The notes under the pieces are model-generated. The model did not search any database. It was not told the origin of the DNA and saw only the letters and a program-made list of their open reading frames with translations. Shown in pieces: positions 5,197-6,904 of a DNA stretch of 6,904 bases (within the stretch, counting starts at the first letter, position 1; each line of letters starts with the position of its first letter). The DNA is from Balneolia bacterium (GTDB lineage Bacteria > Bacteroidota > Rhodothermia > Balneolales > Cyclonatronaceae), in contig PXDL01000106.1 in assembly GCA_003566395.1 (NCBI GenBank), positions 1 to 6,904 on the forward strand. Direction: 5' to 3'. The position numbers were made by a program, and so were the translations under genes.

Positions 5197-6904
5197 ATGG
5201 TGAAAACTGGGAAATCTCAGCTTTGTGAGAGTCTGGCGGTGCATTTTCATTCCGGCCTGATCGAACATTTAATGAATGAAATACAACCTGCGGCAACGCG
5301 CGAGGCATATCTTGAGTCGCTCGACAGGGTTTTCAGGAATGTGGCAGAGATTCATAATATCGATAGTATCATTGCCTATGAAGTAGGGGAAAAGGAAAAT
5401 CAGTCCGATCCTGATTCATTTTCTCAGGTTGTAAGCTGGGCGCATCGTCAGGGAGTAAAAGAAGCAAATGTTGATACCGATAAAATTCCCGTTATCCCTT
5501 ATTTCGAGCGCTGGGTTAGCGTTTTCAGGGACAATAACATCATTTGCGGAAGCATCGATGATTTTCCGAACATAGAGCAGGAAGTGCTTGCTGCGTTGGG
5601 TATAAGTCAGATGCTGATTGTGCCTCATCTTCGCAATAACAAGCTGTGTGGGTTTATCACCTTTCAGAAGCAGAAGGAAGGCCGCCCGGGAGAGTGGAAG
5701 CTGCCTTCGGAAGCCTCCTTTTTCAGGTATATGACAAGCTGGATGTTCTCAAATTTCGACACGCGCCGGAAGTTTCAGCAGCTTCGGGATGAAACCATTT
5801 ATTATGAGTCCCAGCTTCATTCCAAAAATCAGGTTTTAGCGAACCTGAGCCATGAAATACGAACACCTATGAACGGAATCGTTGGGTTGGCGGAACAGCT
5901 TGAAGACCTGGAAAATGATATGAGCAAAAGGTCTTTTCTGGAATCCATCAAACTTTCTGCGGCCAATCTTATGGAAGTGCTCACCGGTATTGCTGAATTT
6001 TCCAACTCCGATGTCCGCCATGTTCAGCTTTCCATCGATGAGGTCAGGGTCCGTCGCGATTTTGAGCCTCTGCTGGCTCCTTACAGCGAAAAAGCAGCCG
6101 AAAAAGGTCTCGGGTTTACGTACAGTTTTGCTGAAAATATTCCCGATGTTATCAGCACGGATTACCACAAAGTTCGAAATATCATTAAAAACCTGCTGGA
6201 TAATGCGGTTAAATTTACCGATAAAGGGTCGGTTAGTGCCAATATCGGCTATGAAGACAGGGGGGGGAGCGGTCGCCTGTTCATTACGGTGAAAGATACC
6301 GGTATCGGTATTCCGAAAGAAAAGCAGGAGTATATCTTTGAGAAATATGCCCAGGTAGAGCAGGGGTTCCGCCGACATTACAGCGGAATCGGGCTGGGTT
6401 TGAGTATTGTGAAAAACACGCTTTTACTACTTGAAGGAGAAATCGAACTTACAAGTAATTCCGGGGACGGCAGCACTTTTGAAGTCGTCTTACCGGTTAA
6501 AGTTCCTCAAAGTACCGACGTTTCGGGGGAGATGGATGAGAATGAGCTGCGTAACATTCATGTGCTTGTTGTTGATGATCATCCTATAAACCGCAAAGTG
6601 GTGACAACCATCCTCAAAAAATGGAAAACGCCCTATAAAATTGCTCTTAATGGTGAGGAAGCCGTACAAGCGGTTCGTAAAAGCGATTTCGATATCATTC
6701 TGATGGATATTCAGATGCCCGTGATGGACGGCTATGAGGCAACCCGGAAAATTCGTGAGCTAAAAGGTGATAAAGTTACTATATTGGCGCTCACAGCATC
6801 CATACTCAGAGAAGATGAAAATAATTGTATTCAGGCAGGCATGAACGGTATAATCCGTAAGCCGTTTTTTCCGGACAACCTGAAAAACTGGGTTAAAAGC
6901 TGCA
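5197..6904 (+). CDS. Soluble hybrid histidine kinase: GAF-like, HisKA, HATPase, receiver (partial, right edge)
   Basis: Cytoplasmic sensor kinase of a phosphorelay; 569 codons are present with no stop before the edge. No signal peptide or membrane helix is seen. Order: GAF-like sensory domain (about 36-190), short coiled-coil linker (about 190-213), and HisKA dimerisation domain with phospho-acceptor His219 in SHEIRTPMNG. The HATPase domain follows, with the N box NLLDNAVKF (Asn336), DTGIGIP at 367-373 and the G2 box SGIGLGLSI (396-404). The receiver domain (about 454 onward) has Asp460/Asp461, phospho-acceptor Asp504 in LMDIQMPVMDG, Thr533 and Lys555. All catalytic residues are intact. The receiver is nearly complete, so the protein may end just beyond the edge or continue into an Hpt domain. 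Being soluble, it should read an internal or diffusible signal through GAF. It has its own promoter region downstream of a terminator. A run of eight G lies in its ATPase domain. Output partner unknown; the LytTR regulator nearby is one possibility only. Confidence 0.95.
   Translation, partial: MVKTGKSQLCESLAVHFHSGLIEHLMNEIQPAATREAYLESLDRVFRNVAEIHNIDSIIAYEVGEKENQSDPDSFSQVVSWAHRQGVKEANVDTDKIPVIPYFERWVSVFRDNNIICGSIDDFPNIEQEVLAALGISQMLIVPHLRNNKLCGFITFQKQKEGRPGEWKLPSEASFFRYMTSWMFSNFDTRRKFQQLRDETIYYESQLHSKNQVLANLSHEIRTPMNGIVGLAEQLEDLENDMSKRSFLESIKLSAANLMEVLTGIAEFSNSDVRHVQLSIDEVRVRRDFEPLLAPYSEKAAEKGLGFTYSFAENIPDVISTDYHKVRNIIKNLLDNAVKFTDKGSVSANIGYEDRGGSGRLFITVKDTGIGIPKEKQEYIFEKYAQVEQGFRRHYSGIGLGLSIVKNTLLLLEGEIELTSNSGDGSTFEVVLPVKVPQSTDVSGEMDENELRNIHVLVVDDHPINRKVVTTILKKWKTPYKIALNGEEAVQAVRKSDFDIILMDIQMPVMDGYEATRKIRELKGDKVTILALTASILREDENNCIQAGMNGIIRKPFFPDNLKNWVKSC
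6260..6267 (+). repeat. Poly-G tract (G8) inside the kinase ATPase domain
   Basis: Eight consecutive G encode the end of Arg355, then Gly356, Gly357 and the following base pair start, between the N box and DTGIGIP. Loss of one G would shift the frame and meet a TGA at 6290-6292, within about ten codons, removing the ATP-lid motifs and the receiver. Confidence 0.75.

Noticed and set aside
5836..6378. Long minus-strand open frame opposite the kinase gene, and other open frames opposite or within the other genes
   Set aside because: They overlap a gene with complete domain motifs and show no family features; they are antisense or out-of-frame shadows.

Overview
The window looks like chromosomal DNA from a member of the Bacteroidota/Balneolota/Rhodothermota group. 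The evidence is a lipoprotein with a C-terminal LruC domain, a LytTR response regulator, a soluble hybrid histidine kinase, start codons mostly without a Shine-Dalgarno sequence, and two exact matches to the Bacteroidota-type -7 element TAnnTTTG. GC content is middling and the genetic code is standard. The genus cannot be fixed from the sequence alone. I see no insertion sequence, tRNA, rRNA, CRISPR array or phage gene.

Layout. Positions 1-372 (minus) hold the first 124 codons of htpG (Hsp90), cut by the window edge. A 211-bp divergent spacer follows, with a good sigma-54-type -24/-12 match facing htpG. A membrane family 2 glycosyltransferase (584-1744) comes next. Only 28 bp later lies a LytTR response regulator (1773-2459), probably in the same transcript. 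A 361-bp non-coding gap (2460-2820) holds a probable dispersed extragenic repeat, paired TTGAAT-like hexamers, two inverted repeats, a TAGATTTG promoter element and a CA-repeat leader. It leads into a 718-residue LruC-domain lipoprotein (2821-4977), which ends at a strong stem-loop terminator. After a 219-bp spacer with another hairpin and a TAATTTTG element, a cytoplasmic GAF / histidine kinase / receiver protein begins at 5197 and runs off the right edge.

How they may work together. The glycosyltransferase (surface or extracellular polysaccharide) and the lipoprotein (cell envelope) are envelope-building parts. The LytTR regulator and the hybrid kinase are signalling parts. The LytTR regulator has no LytS-type kinase beside it. 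Control of the lipoprotein or glycosyltransferase by one of the two signalling proteins is possible, but it is only inferred from proximity. I did not find a clearly new multi-gene system. The most notable points are the G8 tract inside the kinase gene (possible phase switching), the repeat-plus-LruC architecture of the lipoprotein, the palindrome lying over its promoter, and the sigma-54-like site at htpG.
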